From assembly GCA_009760855.2 (NCBI GenBank), contig WPIO01000159.1, forward strand, positions 185,001-249,000: a DNA stretch of 64,000 nt, read 5' to 3'. Below, piece by piece: positions 35,720 to 47,500 of the stretch (position 1 is its first letter; each line of letters starts with the position of its first letter). Under the pieces are notes generated by a model. That model was not told the origin of the DNA and searched no databases. It was given only the letters and a program-made list of their open reading frames with translations. The stretch comes from Cristatella mucedo. Its lineage: Eukaryota > Bryozoa > Phylactolaemata > Cristatellidae. Made by a program: the position numbers and the translations under genes.

Positions 35720-36352
35720 GTGACAACTTACGCAAGTCGAACCAAGCTTGGAGCTGGTCTCATTGCCATCAATCGGGAAATCTCCACTAGATCCGAAGCA
35801 CTGGCCGGGTATCGATACGTGGTGCGACACTTTCTGGCACACCACACTCTACACAGCGAGTCGCCGGTCTGTCTTGGCTTCGCGGCCATTGCTGAGCGGT
35901 ACCATTCGTCCCTGCACGAGTCGCCGCAGCGTCACGTTACAGATTACTGCCGTACCAGCTTCTGTGCTCACTTCTTTCGCACGAGGGTGTCTGCCGTGCT
36001 GCCGAGAGTGGATCGGCACAATGGTTTGGGGCATTTCCACCATCATCAAAGTGCTGCTACAATCCACTACGAAGCCCCTAAGCACGACTGTGCCAGTAGG
36101 CCAGAAATAATTCCTTCAACTATTGCACGTGTCCACAGTGGTCGGCTAGCTAGCCATCGGGCTCAGGCTTTTATGTCATTCGTGCACACAGACCGCAAGC
36201 AGCAGTTGGAGTTACGCCTGGTAATTCTAAGCGGGTCCCCCGAAAGTCTTTACAAATTCTATGTCGAGCTAGTATTTACTGCATTTACTTTTACAGCGAT
36301 TCAAACTGACTCGATCAGGGGTCCACGTCGGTCCGGTGAAGCACGCTTGTGA
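35720..36352 (+). other. 210-codon open frame, unassigned, in viral flank
   Basis: An open frame in the host-composition flank right of the virus. It overlaps two other open frames (35748-36110 plus, 35849-36085 minus), which argues for chance openness in GC-richer sequence. I see no domain. The rest of 35244-36530 holds nothing I recognise. Confidence 0.15.
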
Positions 36353-36534
36353 GAGCAGCATAGTTGCCTTTAAGGCGTCCACTGGTCGATAGGGTGACAA
36401 GCAAAGTGTAGAAGTATGATAAATGTAACTCAATAAGCAAAAATGCACATGTATTAGAACAAAAGGCAGAGAAGTGAAAGAAGACGGTACTTGCAAATAC
36501 TTTCGTGTATTTACATACATGTATGCATATATAC

Positions 36535-36795
36535 CTAGCTGAACCGCTGCACCAGTTTCAGCCTCCTTGCACCCTTGCGTCCTATGTGGACAATAAATTA
36601 GCTGTTCCATTCCTTCACTTAAAGACCGTTGTCAATAGAAGCTTTTGGCCTGCAGGTCGTAGGCTGTGGAACTCACTTCCACAATTCTTAGGCAACGACA
36701 ACCGCTCTGCTGCTGCTGACTATTGCCCATTCTTTCCAGCCGTCCTGAGCTGAAACTTCCATGCAACTTACTACCTCAACACACGTGCGCACGCA
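36535..36795 (+). mobile_element. LINE-B 3' fragment
   Basis: Plus-strand remnant with LAEPLHQFQP, VDNKLAVPFLHLKTVV and RRLWNSLPQFLGNDN wording, homologous to the C-terminus of the LINE-B frame at 22497-23468. Confidence 0.88.
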
Positions 36796-36865
36796 AACAA
36801 ACACATAATACTAACGCATCGAGTGTTTAACGGCACCGTAGACAGGTTTTTGGCAGGGGAGCTAG

Positions 36866-36995
36866 GCCCCTGGGTTGGTACTGGCACAGCACGACCTAGA
36901 TCGCAGGTTCGAATCGTGCAGCATGCAATCCTTCATTGTTTACCGAAAGCGGTATTGATAGGCGTTAAAGCAGAACTGCTGCTGTGTACATGAGA
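36866..36995 (+). repeat. Possible further tRNA-derived SINE
   Basis: A B-box-like CAGGTTCGAATCGTGCAG lies at about 36903, with an upstream A-box-like GGTTGGTACTGGC. It resembles SINE-2 in plan but differs downstream. Weak evidence. Confidence 0.3.
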
Positions 36996-37202
36996 GCGTT
37001 TGATCAGCCCATTTTAACTGTGTTTTACCTTGACCTTACTGGAGGCAGCCAATCATAGGAAAGCTGGGGTGGGCATGTCGGCTGGCATGCTCCTTTGAGC
37101 CGGTCCAGGAATCGGGGAGGGGGAGGGGAGGGCTCCAGCCTCCAGCTCTTTCCAGCTCCGTCCCCAGCGGCCTCGGTGTTTTCGAAACAAGCAGAAGGAA
37201 GT

Positions 37203-37345
37203 CATGTTGGTTTGGTCTAGCGGTTAAGGTGCTCGCCCCGACCAAGGTGTGACTGAGGTCGTGGGCTCGAGCCCCAAGGCATATGTGAAGCGCCTGAATA
37301 GAGATTAAGTTCTCTTGGGGCGCTATATAAATGAATTATATAATT
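37203..37345 (+). repeat. SINE-1 copy (best preserved)
   Basis: A full-length member: TTGGTTTGGTCTAGCGGTT head, GTGGGCTCGAGCCCC B-box-like block, AAGCGCCTGAATAGAGATTA, hairpin to GGGGCGCTATATAA, and an AATTATATAATTATA tail. Confidence 0.85.
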
Positions 37346-37398
37346 ATATAAATGTCAGCGCCAGGCTGAACTGACTGCATTCGGAGAGCAGTGTCTCG

Positions 37399-37528
<130 letters not shown>

Positions 37529-38082
37529 GAGAGACAGTCTTAATTGACTTTGTGATGTCGAGAGCGTGTCTGACCAATCGTCAGAAGTCAGCATGTTGCA
37601 CAGTCGCACAGTGTCAGCGCGGCCTCGTGCGACTACCTACTGTCTATTCGCAGGCCGCTCACTGGCCAGAGGAACATTATCGGCTGAAACTCTTAAACAG
37701 CATGCACAGGGAGCAGCAAAAGATCGACAAGCCGCTTTGGGGCACGTGCAGCATGATTGATGGGTGGCTGCCTCGCGACAGCATCCCAGCACAGCAGACA
37801 ACCGACTCTACTCCGACTCCTCCATCGCTGCTGGTCGTCCCGTTAAGGAAGCAAACGATCATGTGATGCATCGCCCTCCCCCCCCCCGCAGCACTGTCAC
37901 TGTCGAGTGGCAGCAGCATCCACTGGCACGACTGCAGCTCCATGTGACTCCAGCCGCTGTGTCTTGATTAGCAGGAAAAACACCGACTTGCTCTTACGAC
38001 CGAGATGATCTTCCAGCACGGTGGCGATCCTGTCTCTACTACCTGCAATGCAAAATCAGTCTGAACTCACCCTTGGAGAATC

Positions 38083-38216
<134 letters not shown>

Positions 38217-38271
38217 TTCACTCACAAATACACACTCTCTCCCTCTGCAGACAAGCAGCCCAATGCAGCAA

Positions 38272-38352
38272 AATGAATTTCGTTTTTATGCAGTAGTCTT
38301 GAATTTCGTTTATGTGCAGTAGTCTTGAATTTCGTTTATGTGCAGCGGTCTA
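38272..38352 (+). repeat. Three-copy ~29-bp tandem repeat
   Basis: Units read GAATTTCGTTTATGTGCAGT then AGTCTT; three copies with small changes, beginning GAATTTCGTTTTTATGCAG. The flanking 38353-39350 stretch holds no gene I can support. Confidence 0.85.
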
Positions 38353-39351
38353 GAAACTTCTATAGTACCACGCCGGAGGTGCTGCAGATGTTTCTGTAGA
38401 GCTATAAAACAGGCAGCCCTGGCCTAAGCTAACCCTATAGCACTCCTCATCCTCCTGAAAAACAGCACATCAACTACGAATAAACATGACCTGACGAACG
38501 CGGCTTGCCGTAGGGAGAGCTTTCTTCTTACCCCACCGGCGTCTGCACACGTACCGAGAGCTGTACGACGTCACTGGCATTCACAGTACAGCCCCACCCT
38601 TTCGATGTGCAGCACGGTTCACCGAATGATAATGTTAGGTTTGCCTTCGAGGACTAACCAGTTGATCCCAGACCCTTACTGACGACCTTCACTGGAGGAT
38701 CACTGCTGACCACGGCACATTCAACATCTGCACCAGCATTAATCCCGACGTTATGCCGACGCATTATACCGGAGACTGTTGCCACATAGCATAGCAACAC
38801 CACAACCTCTCCTCTGCAGGTCATGTCTGTTAATTACCCAGGGGTCGGGAACTTACTCACCTACTACCCAAAATCCAAATGAAATTGTCAACAGACTTCA
38901 AAGGATCAGTCGAAATTGCACCTTCGATAAGACAGTTTTACTATGTTATCTAGGTGAGTAAATTATTGCAAAACTATCAAGTATTATCGAGCAATTTAAA
39001 TTGCGGGGCGACTGACTGACGAGCAAATGACCTCGACGACTTCAGAATATCCTACTAGCATGTTTTTTTCATTCACCAAAATTGTCATTATGTACCATTT
39101 GGAGTTATGTGCCCCTGTTCCCCAACCCGGTTTAAGGACGATGACTAGGCATGCTGGACAAAACGGGAATTCGATTTCACGAGGTGGCATCTTTGTCTCG
39201 GAATGGCAAAATTTCGTGGAGCCTTTTGGACATAAACCACTTGGGCACATCCTCTGCGGCCACGCGTACCAATAGTATCTTGCCAGAAGCACACTTTGCT
39301 GCCAGAAGCTCAGGCTCAGTCCAGCTGAGCATTGCATTTAACTGCAAGCAA

Positions 39352-39402
39352 GTGCGAGTGTGCGCACGCGCGCACGCACGCACGCGCACACACACACACA
39401 CA
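39352..39402 (+). repeat. (CA)n/(CG)n simple repeat
   Basis: Alternating purine-pyrimidine run (GCGCACGCGCGC then CACACA), a potential Z-DNA tract. Confidence 0.9.
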
Positions 39403-39899
39403 GACCTTCAGCCAGCCCCAACAGACGGCAAAAAGATAAAGAGTGGTGCTGCTACCATACAACGGCTCCCTGGCAGCGGGTGACACGCTAGCGCTACTTT
39501 GCTACCACCCCCAGCAAATAGTATGAGGCGCTCCGGCGAGGTCGCACAGCCTTCGCTTTCAAAAGCTCGACACGCTCTACCGCCAAGCATATCTTCTCGC
39601 ACATCTGGATGAGCTAGCCAACATCTGGTCGAGCCTAGCCGACTGAGTGAGAGATCTTTCTACACGTGATTGACACGACCATTCTTCATTGCCACCGACA
39701 GTGGCAGCCACCAGCTCAATCTGCTTCGAAGGCACCGGGGTGGGGTGGGGGGAGGGGGCGGAGGCAGCTCTGCACTACAAATGCAAGGGTAGAGAAGGAG
39801 GCACCCGCCTGTAGTTTGCAGAGCGCACTCCAATGAAGCCTGCAGAGCCTGCACCTGCGCATGCGACCTGCCGGCCTAAGGCTGACACGCGACACTCAC

Positions 39900-41536
39900 G
39901 GTCAGCGAGCGGGTCGGAAAAGTACTTTGACAGGACGTGGATTGCCGAGTTGATCTCTTCCTTGGACACGTAGCGTCGCAAGTAGGACTCCAGCTGGCTA
40001 TACTCGCCATCGTCCATTGGCGCTATCCTAAGAGAAAGGGAACCGAGTGCGCTCATACGGCTGCTGCTGTGGCAGCCGCCCAAGCGATGGCAAAACGTCG
40101 GCGGAAGTAGTGTGCCACCTGGCGGTAAGGAAGCGCACGGAACTTTCGAGCCGAGTGGAAGCCCGACGATTCTCACCTGCAGCCGTCCGACGCACCAGCT
40201 ACTGTCGAGAGAGCAGACGCCTGGATGCAGCCACCCGCCACTGCCACCACCGGGAGGTCGGCTGGCTTCGAGACAGTGGCTCCGGTCGCACCAGCAGCAG
40301 TGGTGAGAAATAGCTGCTGGACGCAGGACGGTCGCAGCGGAGTGACAAGAGGTCGGACAGAGCCGGACAGATCGTCAGGTGACGCCGCCACTTCGGCCGC
40401 CGCCTCCCTCCAAGCTAAAGCGGAGGAGTGAGAGCGTGAGCTGAGCACGGGCGCCAAGAACAATGAAGAGCTCGAGTCAGAATGCGGGAGTTCGTTATCG
40501 CAGACGCTCTACAGAAACGACAGGCACCGAATGACCGACCTTTTTGACAACCAGCTGATATAATTTATGGATTTATATTTATGGATTTATATTTATATGT
40601 TATTGGATTATTTATAATTCACGGAGCGAGATGGTAGCTCGAGGCACTTGCGACCGAGCAGGCACCGAACGCCTGCATGGGAGGGAGGGGGAGACACACA
40701 TTGCTATGGAAAGAGATTTCAGCACTAAAGCTTCGGCATACGGACCACAGTTCTGCAAACTGAGCCGCAGGTTGGGGGAGGGGGCTACTCCCGCCGCTGA
40801 TGCTGCTGACGATGGTGCCTGGCTGTAAGCAGCTAACACGTGTGCACGCCGAAGTAGCCAGCTTAGTAATACGGGACGCTGGCGGGCCAATGAAGCTTTT
40901 TAAAGAGAAAAAACCGTTGTTCATTGTTCAGCATTCACTCGAAGTTTGAAACAGGTAAAAAAAATAAAAGCTCAATAGGTGTCAGGATTTGACAATTTCT
41001 ATATGATCAGCCAGGTGTTTGCTGTGGCTTTCCGAACTGCAATCAATTGAAGTGAACAAGAATGACTAATTGAAACTAAGTAATGGTCAATTTGTTGACT
41101 ATGCTCTAGCAGTCACTTAAGAAGGAGTAACTGTGCGTAAGCGAGCGTTCGTGTCAGTGTGTTTGTCTCTGCGTATGTGTGCCTGTGCATGTGCATGAGC
41201 ATGTATGGGCATACATACACGTGCATGCCTGCTAAAATAACTGTCATAGGCTATCTCAATACAATTATAGTTGTGGCAAATTTTTGCTCCAGCTCATTCA
41301 GGCCTCATCTGACAAGTACACCTTCGAAGTGGGTCCATAGAATGAGTGAGTCAAGACACACGAAAGTTTGTAATAATGATAATAATAATATTTTTGTATA
41401 GCACCCTCAGAGAGCTGAATCTCTAGGCACTCTACATATTCTGTATGCAAGCGTGTATATATACACACACACCACGCATGCACGCAGAAACACATGCGGA
41501 CATATACACACACACACACACACAGGCCCACATGCA

Positions 41537-41582
<46 letters not shown>

Positions 41583-44500
41583 GATACTGTTAAATAATCC
41601 TGGAACCTTGAGCCTCGCAATATAACCATAAAACTGCAACAGCTTAAAAAACTGTAAGCAACCAAAACGATACCGAAAGACAGTGGCCGAGCCATGATTT
41701 CATCTAGGGAAGACCTGCAAGAATTTCCCTAGAGGGGCAAAACCTGCAAAACTGTCAGTTATGTGAGAATAGACCTACAATAAATAGAAAACTATAGTGC
41801 AAAATCGTAGTTCTTATTCGACATGAACTCAGCGGTTGCTTATTGAGTGGAATTAAGAGATAGTTTCGTCATTCGTTACGGTCAGCAGCATAGGAATACG
41901 GGGCAGCCCAGGTCGCTGCCCCGCTGTAGGGGAGACAAATGCCCTCCTGCCCCCCTCTGGTTTCACCACCCGACCCGTTTTAAGAATTAATACTAGGGGG
42001 CAAATGATAGGTGGCAACGAATAGGTTTTCGTTAGCTCAGCCACTCAAAAAAAAACACAAGAGCTCTTTTTTGAGCAGCTTCCTTATGAGGCAACTTTCC
42101 AGACTCATCATAAGCCCATGTTTTTGAAAATTCTTCACAGCATTGCCTCTCTACTGCATGCTAACGAGCTGCAGGACATGCCAGCGATTATATGTCATAG
42201 AAGACTATCGACCAGACGGTGGCCATAGCAGTCCTTTAGCAACTTTAATAATAATATTTCAAGGTTCCAAAACTACTGATTCGTACCTGCTCAGCCATCG
42301 ACCACGTGACGGTAAGATGTATCACGTGACGTTAGAAGTGATATAAGCTACCGATGACCCAGATGGAAACAAAAATCAGCCAAAAGCGGTTTCCTGACAG
42401 ACTCGGAATTGAGGAGCCTTATGAAATAACTGCATACTTTTTATTTTTGTGGCCACAAACAAGTACCCGATGATAAAAAACAAATCACAGTAGAACCTGT
42501 CTACACATACCGTCGTCCATTGTACCTTTTTACATGCTTAAACACAAAGTATGCTAACGCACGAGGGTCCTCTTCGACACTGTGGAGCCATTTTTGGCCT
42601 TGCCTTTGCTGCCAAGTGCCTGTTACTAACGAATAAGCTGAGAAGAAAACTGTGTTTACAAAAATGAGCCCTCTGATTGTATAAACAGCTACGAAAAGAT
42701 GGCTTTTGATTGGATTAGTGCCACAAGAAAGGTGCCATTGAAGGAACACAAGAACTTGTACGAGTTGCCCGACCGCAGGCACTGAGGGAGAAGCCAGGTT
42801 TCGATACGAAAAATCATTGCTACAGCTACATGGCAATCTGAATAGCAATGTGTCAACCATGGAGAGAGTTTTTCGACTGGCAGGCTCATTGCGGAGAAAG
42901 GAAATGTTTGACACCGGATAGCATCCAAGCATAAGTTCTATGCCGGTCGATTCAGTGCCACCAACAGAAGTCTTCCAAAATGCAAGGAGTTAGTAGCTAA
43001 GCTGATCTGTTATCTTTCAGAATATCACTTGTAGTGTGCCAAGGCATTCAGAAATATGAGGTCAGCAATTTTAATAAATATGCCATTGTTTAATTTAACG
43101 ACAACTATCACGATTGTTTTTAGCGTCAAATACAGGGCAGCAGATACACAGCACTAGAGTTAACGTACATCTTCCTGCAAATGCAACAGAGAGACTTAAG
43201 TGAGCAAAGCCAATGTAGCGATCATGATGTGTATACCCCAGCCTATAGCAGTGCAGCTGCTATGCAGAATCCCCTCCCCTGACTCTGGCTAGCGAATCAG
43301 AGCGCAGCGTACCCGCTGCTTGGGGAGCCAATCGGAGTGCAGCGTTCCTGAGTCAAAGTGCAGCATTCCTGAGTCGCAGCCGACAGACAGCGCTTGTTAA
43401 TGTCTGCAAGCCAGTTGAGAATACCACGTTTCCGAGTAGTGGTTTAGTACTAGCGTTCATGAATTCGTGTGCTGTTCAGTAAGACCCACTCTACACTCAC
43501 AACACCACTGTCTGTATGAGTTTAGTAGGTCCCACAGTTTACATCAGATGGGTAGTGGGTGTACATGCTCACATGATGTTCATCATAGAGCAGCCATTCT
43601 GCTTTCCAAGCAGTTGGCAGGGCTTTTAACGGGCAAGGGCAAGTCACTTGATGGAAAACGATAGACCTTTGGGCCGGTTTCATAACACGAGCTACTCATA
43701 ACTATTCCAAAAGTACAGAATACAAAAATGCTAGCATGCATGATATTAGGTATCGAGCAGTTTTGCATCCAAGAATTTCAACGTGAGTGTACAGCCAATT
43801 TAAATAAAAGTCTGTCCGTAAGCATAACAGCAAAAAAGCTGTGCTTGTATTCAGCACCACAGATTATGCACCAAATCCAGCAAGATTGGGTCATTATAAG
43901 AAAATGTATGCATACAGGCAAATTATGCATATAGACACAATACACGCAGACAGATCCAACTAGCAATAAGGGAAAGAAAAAAGAAACGACTGATATACTG
44001 CTTTCACACGATTTATTAGTGGAGCAATTGACTTGTGATCATATACAAGAATTATATGGGAGGGACTTTTTAAGCATGGAGTTATTTGGGCAACTGAGTG
44101 GTGAAATGACTGTGTACTACGATGAAAACATCATACTAAATTAGGGCTATTGAAAAGAGTGGGTGGAGATTGTAACAGCCTTAATTCCAGGATCCTTATT
44201 TCATAGCCTATATCAGATAATTCGTTTGCAAAAAACAAAACAAAACTTGACAAAACAATAAATTAATAGCAATCATTTGCCCGTTTTAATGCTTGAGTTT
44301 ATGCCAGATAGCAGAATAATCAGCGCATCAGGCATTTGCAGGACCACAGTTGAGTCGACGTCTAAGCAAAGCTTCAAGTGTGCACTAGTCTAATGATGGT
44401 TTACTATTAAGTTACTAAAAAAAATTGGCAACAATCAATCGTGATACGGGTTGGCTAACAAGGAAGGACATCAGAAGTTTATGGCAGACAGACTAGCAAG

Positions 44501-47500
44501 TGTAGACCAAGTTAGCACGATGACAGGTTTAGATGATAATAACAATAATAATGCACTTGATAAAGCGCCCTCAGAGAACCCAATCTCTTTCTAGGCGCTT
44601 TACATTTTCTGCAAAGGGAAACGCGATTGAATCGTGAGTAATATAATGCTTGATAAACAACACGAATAACATAGTTAGGGTTGACATACATAGGGTCAGC
44701 ATGCAAATGTGGTTAGTGGCAGCATGCACAGTGTCGGCACGCATAGGCACATCAAGGACGAATCACAGGGACCAACTAAATGCTGTCCTAAATAGGTATG
44801 TTTGTAAGTTCTTTTTAAATGTGGTCAAGTCAGGGGATGTTGTGACGCAAGTCGAGAGTGAGTTCCAGGCTTTGGGAGCATACGAACTAAATGAACGGTC
44901 TCAAAAGGATTTGAGGTTTGTACGAGGTATTGGTAAACTGTTGGATTCCGAAAAGCAGGTGGTACGATGTTTGGCCTGGTGAGGGAGTAGATCTGAGGCT
45001 AGAGCCAAAGAATGAAGTGACCTAAAAGTGAGCAACAAAACCTTGATGTCGATCCGTTGCTTGACTGGTAGCCAGTGCAGGTCGGCGAGAAGTGGTGTGT
45101 CGTGGCAACTGAGACATTCACGACAGACAAGCCTAGCTGCACCAGCTGTAATCGCCTGATTGTACATGCCGGTAGGCCAGCAAGCAATGAGTTACAGAAG
45201 TCACGACGGGATGTCACAAATGCATGGACCAACTTAGATGCGGTATCCTTATCTAAACAAGCCTGAGTTTAAGCAATGTTATGTAGCTGAAAGTAGGCAG
45301 ACTTGATTGTGGTCGATGTCGATAATAGCTGATGTGGTCGTCTAACGAGAGGTCACTTTGGAACATGACAATAAGACGTGGCATTTGTATAGCAACCTTT
45401 GAAAGTAAATCTCTTTCTAGGCACTTTAGATTAGCTGAAAATGAAGCAAGGATGCAAAATAGCAACGTACACTCAAAGTTTGGTGCAGCCAAGACCCCAC
45501 TTGTGCCATGCCTTATGGTAGATGCTGGCTTGACGTCATTGGATGAACGAGTCAGGATGCTGCTGTCAGTACTGTGGTTGGATAAATCATTACCCATGCT
45601 TTCAAATGGCAAACTCCTAAGGAAACGACAATCGGCAAGTTATAAAACACGGTTGATTGAGGAAAACAAGAGCATCGTATATGCAAATGTTTTCTACAGC
45701 AATTCGTGTATATCAGGCACGAGGATATTAGCTGCATCTCATATCTCACTCCGGCTAAAGCAAACGCATGCACACTGGCAAGGGAGCATGCACACTGGCA
45801 AGGGAAAAGGCAGTTAACCATCAGAAAAAAAGAGCTACCCCTAAACCAGTTCTGCAATTAGACGGTCAACCGCCAAAGTAAACCCGGCGTCCGGCCGACA
45901 TTCGCAGTGATAAACGACCAAGGAGGACATCATGTTTAGGCAAATCCGGACAGCGGCACAGCTGGCATCTGAGCTCCTGGGCTGCAGCTCTGCTGCACGC
46001 TCTGTGGCAAGCTTAGTGCTTCGGTCACGGCAGCTGGCTTTAACGAGCATGATCACGAATCCAATTTGACCAACGTAAGGGCACAGAGTAGACCAGATCA
46101 AGCTCGAGATAAGTAAACTACAAAAGTGCCTCGCTATGGTACCACTATTGTATTCAATTATCTTATTCTTTTTATTTTAATTTCTTATATTTTTTGTATT
46201 AACTTATTACTTTCTGGCTTGGCGCTTGTCTCTGCCGAGTTACGAGGTACATCGGCATGTGCCATCGGCAAGATCCCACCAGCAGCTAATAGTGCAATCA
46301 TTAATAATAATACTAATTTAAATCATTATAATAGGTCGTTTGCATAGCTACTAAAATGAAAAACCTTAATCCATGTGCTTTACAACTCACTGCAAAAGAA
46401 TCAATATTCAAGGTTTAGTAAAATGCAAGGTATGAACCACGAAAAAGCAAGCATCATGCTTAGGCCAGCATGCTAAAGCAAACATGAAGCCGCTCATGGC
46501 CACAAGTTAGCAACACTTCTCACTAGTAACCAGCACTGAATCAGAAATGCACACTTCCGAGAATTTGGCGGCATCTCGTTCTGGTAGAAACATTCGCAGT
46601 GGCCACGTTTGCTCACAGTGGCAGAGCCAAGGGAGGTGGGTTGGGGGGCAGTTGCCCACACCCTCCGATGCTAGTCGGACTGCGGATGTCACTAGATACC
46701 AACATGTGGCACCGCGCAAACACCACCTGGGATACCATACGTACAGAAGGTCAAGGTCATACGACAGGTTAGTCCTGTCTAGGGCTCCGAGGAGAGCCCG
46801 TAGCAGCGATCACGAACGCCAGCAGCAGCCACCGCCAGCTTTATTTCCGGCGATACAAATGCCACTTTTCCCATCCGACTCGATCTTCCTTCACCTCAAT
46901 TTTCAAGGGAAACGTCCAGCCCCCACCTAATCCCCCCTCCCGAACAAGGAAGTGCATCATTACAGAAAACTGGGGTATTAAGAAACATAAGGACAAAGTA
47001 ATCACTGAAAATCAAGCTCGGTTGCAAGCATCAGTCGATGCAATACGATTCGTGATGAGCCAGGCACACTCCCCTGCCGGGGACATGGGCGACGACGAGT
47101 TGGTCGATTCGCTCAAATTTCGACAACTTCCTTCCGGCTCCTCCTGTTCATACGAAAGCGAGAACGTCAAGCTTGACACCGTCGCGCTCGAGAAGGCCCC
47201 AACCGACATTTGGAAGGACATCATCCACTCACAGGCTAGTCCGATCCGATCCCTAATTGTCGTGCAGGGGGGCCACGGCAGTTCGGCCAAACTGAAGGGT
47301 GAGATTAATGACATCCGAGCCTTGATCAGGCAAACGAACGAGTCGGCAAACAACGGGCATTGTTGTGCTCATGGTTGTCCTCATAAAATGCTGTGGGGGG
47401 CCCATTACGACGTGTAGTGCTGCTTAAGGCCATATACATCTAAGGTTGACCAAACGTTCCAACGTAGCCAAGATGGCCACACATAGATGGTCCTTGGTCT

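Noticed and set aside
36010-36080. MVWG-like string suggesting a Tc1/mariner transposase
   Set aside because: Only four residues match. No DDE residues or flanking inverted repeats are seen and neighbouring frames disagree.
40047-40431. Plus-strand open frames opposite the SKA3-like exon
   Set aside because: GC-rich antisense openness; the minus strand has matching splice sites and phases.
42847-42912. Short STMERVFRLAGSLRRK string like the hAT dimerisation motif
   Set aside because: About 20 residues only, with stops on both sides and no other transposase part. It could be an old remnant but is not supportable as a feature.
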